Of a stretch of 64,000 bases of DNA, positions 63,871 to 64,000 are shown piece after piece. The notes below the pieces were generated by a model that worked only from the letters and a program-made list of their open reading frames with translations, made no database searches and was not told where the DNA came from. Location of the stretch: the NCBI RefSeq assembly GCF_000332135.1, contig NZ_KB235896.1, positions 990,054 through 1,054,053 on the forward strand, read 5' to 3'. Position 1 is the first letter of the stretch, and every line of letters begins with the position of its first letter. The position numbers and the translations under genes are program-made. The DNA comes from Anabaena sp. PCC 7108. GTDB lineage: Bacteria > Cyanobacteriota > Cyanobacteriia > Cyanobacteriales > Nostocaceae.

Positions 63871-64000
63871 ATGTTTCAAAAAACAACATTGGAAAAACAA
63901 AGAGCGCTTACTGCTATTCACTCAAGTGCATCCAATTGGTACGGATTACTATTAACAGGTGATCGGACATCTGTTGTTATGACAGATGTGGATATAGATA
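63871..64000 (+). CDS. Next gene of the tail operon, cut by the window edge
   Basis: ATG 63871 opens a frame with no stop before 64000: MFQKTTLEKQRALTAIHSSA then SNWYGLLLTGDRTSVVMTDV. It is 32 bp after the hub-like gene on the same strand. Too short to assign. Confidence 0.6.
   Translation, partial: MFQKTTLEKQRALTAIHSSASNWYGLLLTGDRTSVVMTDVDID

Overview
The window comes from a filamentous, probably heterocyst-forming cyanobacterium of the Nostocales. The evidence is its low GC content, the frequent GCGATCGC (HIP1) octamers, the short heptamer repeats in spacers, the XisH/XisI genes, a CuA-less terminal oxidase cluster preceded by two DUF2231 genes (the layout I recall for the heterocyst cox3 locus), and many cyanobacterial conserved families. 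I ran no database search, so names rest on motifs and family memory.

Layout. 1-3.8 kb is a damaged zone: a transposase gene broken by a palindromic insert, a GH15 glucosidase gene cut short, and a cation-efflux gene split by a 127-bp MITE inserted at TA. 3.9-12.9 kb holds an SDR gene, two DUF2231 membrane genes, a three-subunit haem-copper oxidase whose subunit II lacks the CuA ligands, an NDH-2 and a two-domain VOC protein. 13.1-18.9 kb holds small metabolic and membrane genes between an inverted pair of ~180-bp repeats, a second MITE copy and a GMC oxidoreductase. 19.3-21.7 kb is a complete-looking group II intron with a reverse transcriptase, lodged between two convergent genes; pyrE follows.

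23.04-32.35 kb is an AT-rich integrative element inserted in the 3' end of a CAU-anticodon tRNA gene, bounded by 32-bp direct repeats. It has a tyrosine integrase, an iteron-like tract, a structured RNA that resembles HEARO/omega RNA but has no IscB/IsrB/TnpB gene in the window, an RHH protein, a D5/P4-type helicase, a CoiA-like protein interrupted by an IS4-type element, and a tightly coupled two-gene cassette encoding a coiled-coil/glycine-rich membrane-hairpin protein and a small helical partner.

32.4-45.7 kb is mostly ordinary chromosome: a CNNM/CorC-type protein, queC, a Gfo/Idh oxidoreductase, a chromosomal ParM-like actin with a small partner, a CPBP protease, DUF3326, a ferredoxin, a broken RAYT transposase beside REP-like palindromes, and acnB. 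45.7-57.2 kb is rich in toxin-antitoxin pairs and XisH/XisI, with pyrG, an amidase and a TAXI binding protein between. From 57.4 kb to the right edge runs a tightly overlapped phage-tail-like operon (upstream tail gene, 1225-residue tape measure, hub-like protein, next gene cut by the window edge) with no head genes in front of it.

How the genes work together: the oxidase subunits and NDH-2 form a plausible respiratory unit; the tRNA element has its own integration and replication genes plus cargo; the toxin-antitoxin and Xis genes form a chromosomal accessory zone.
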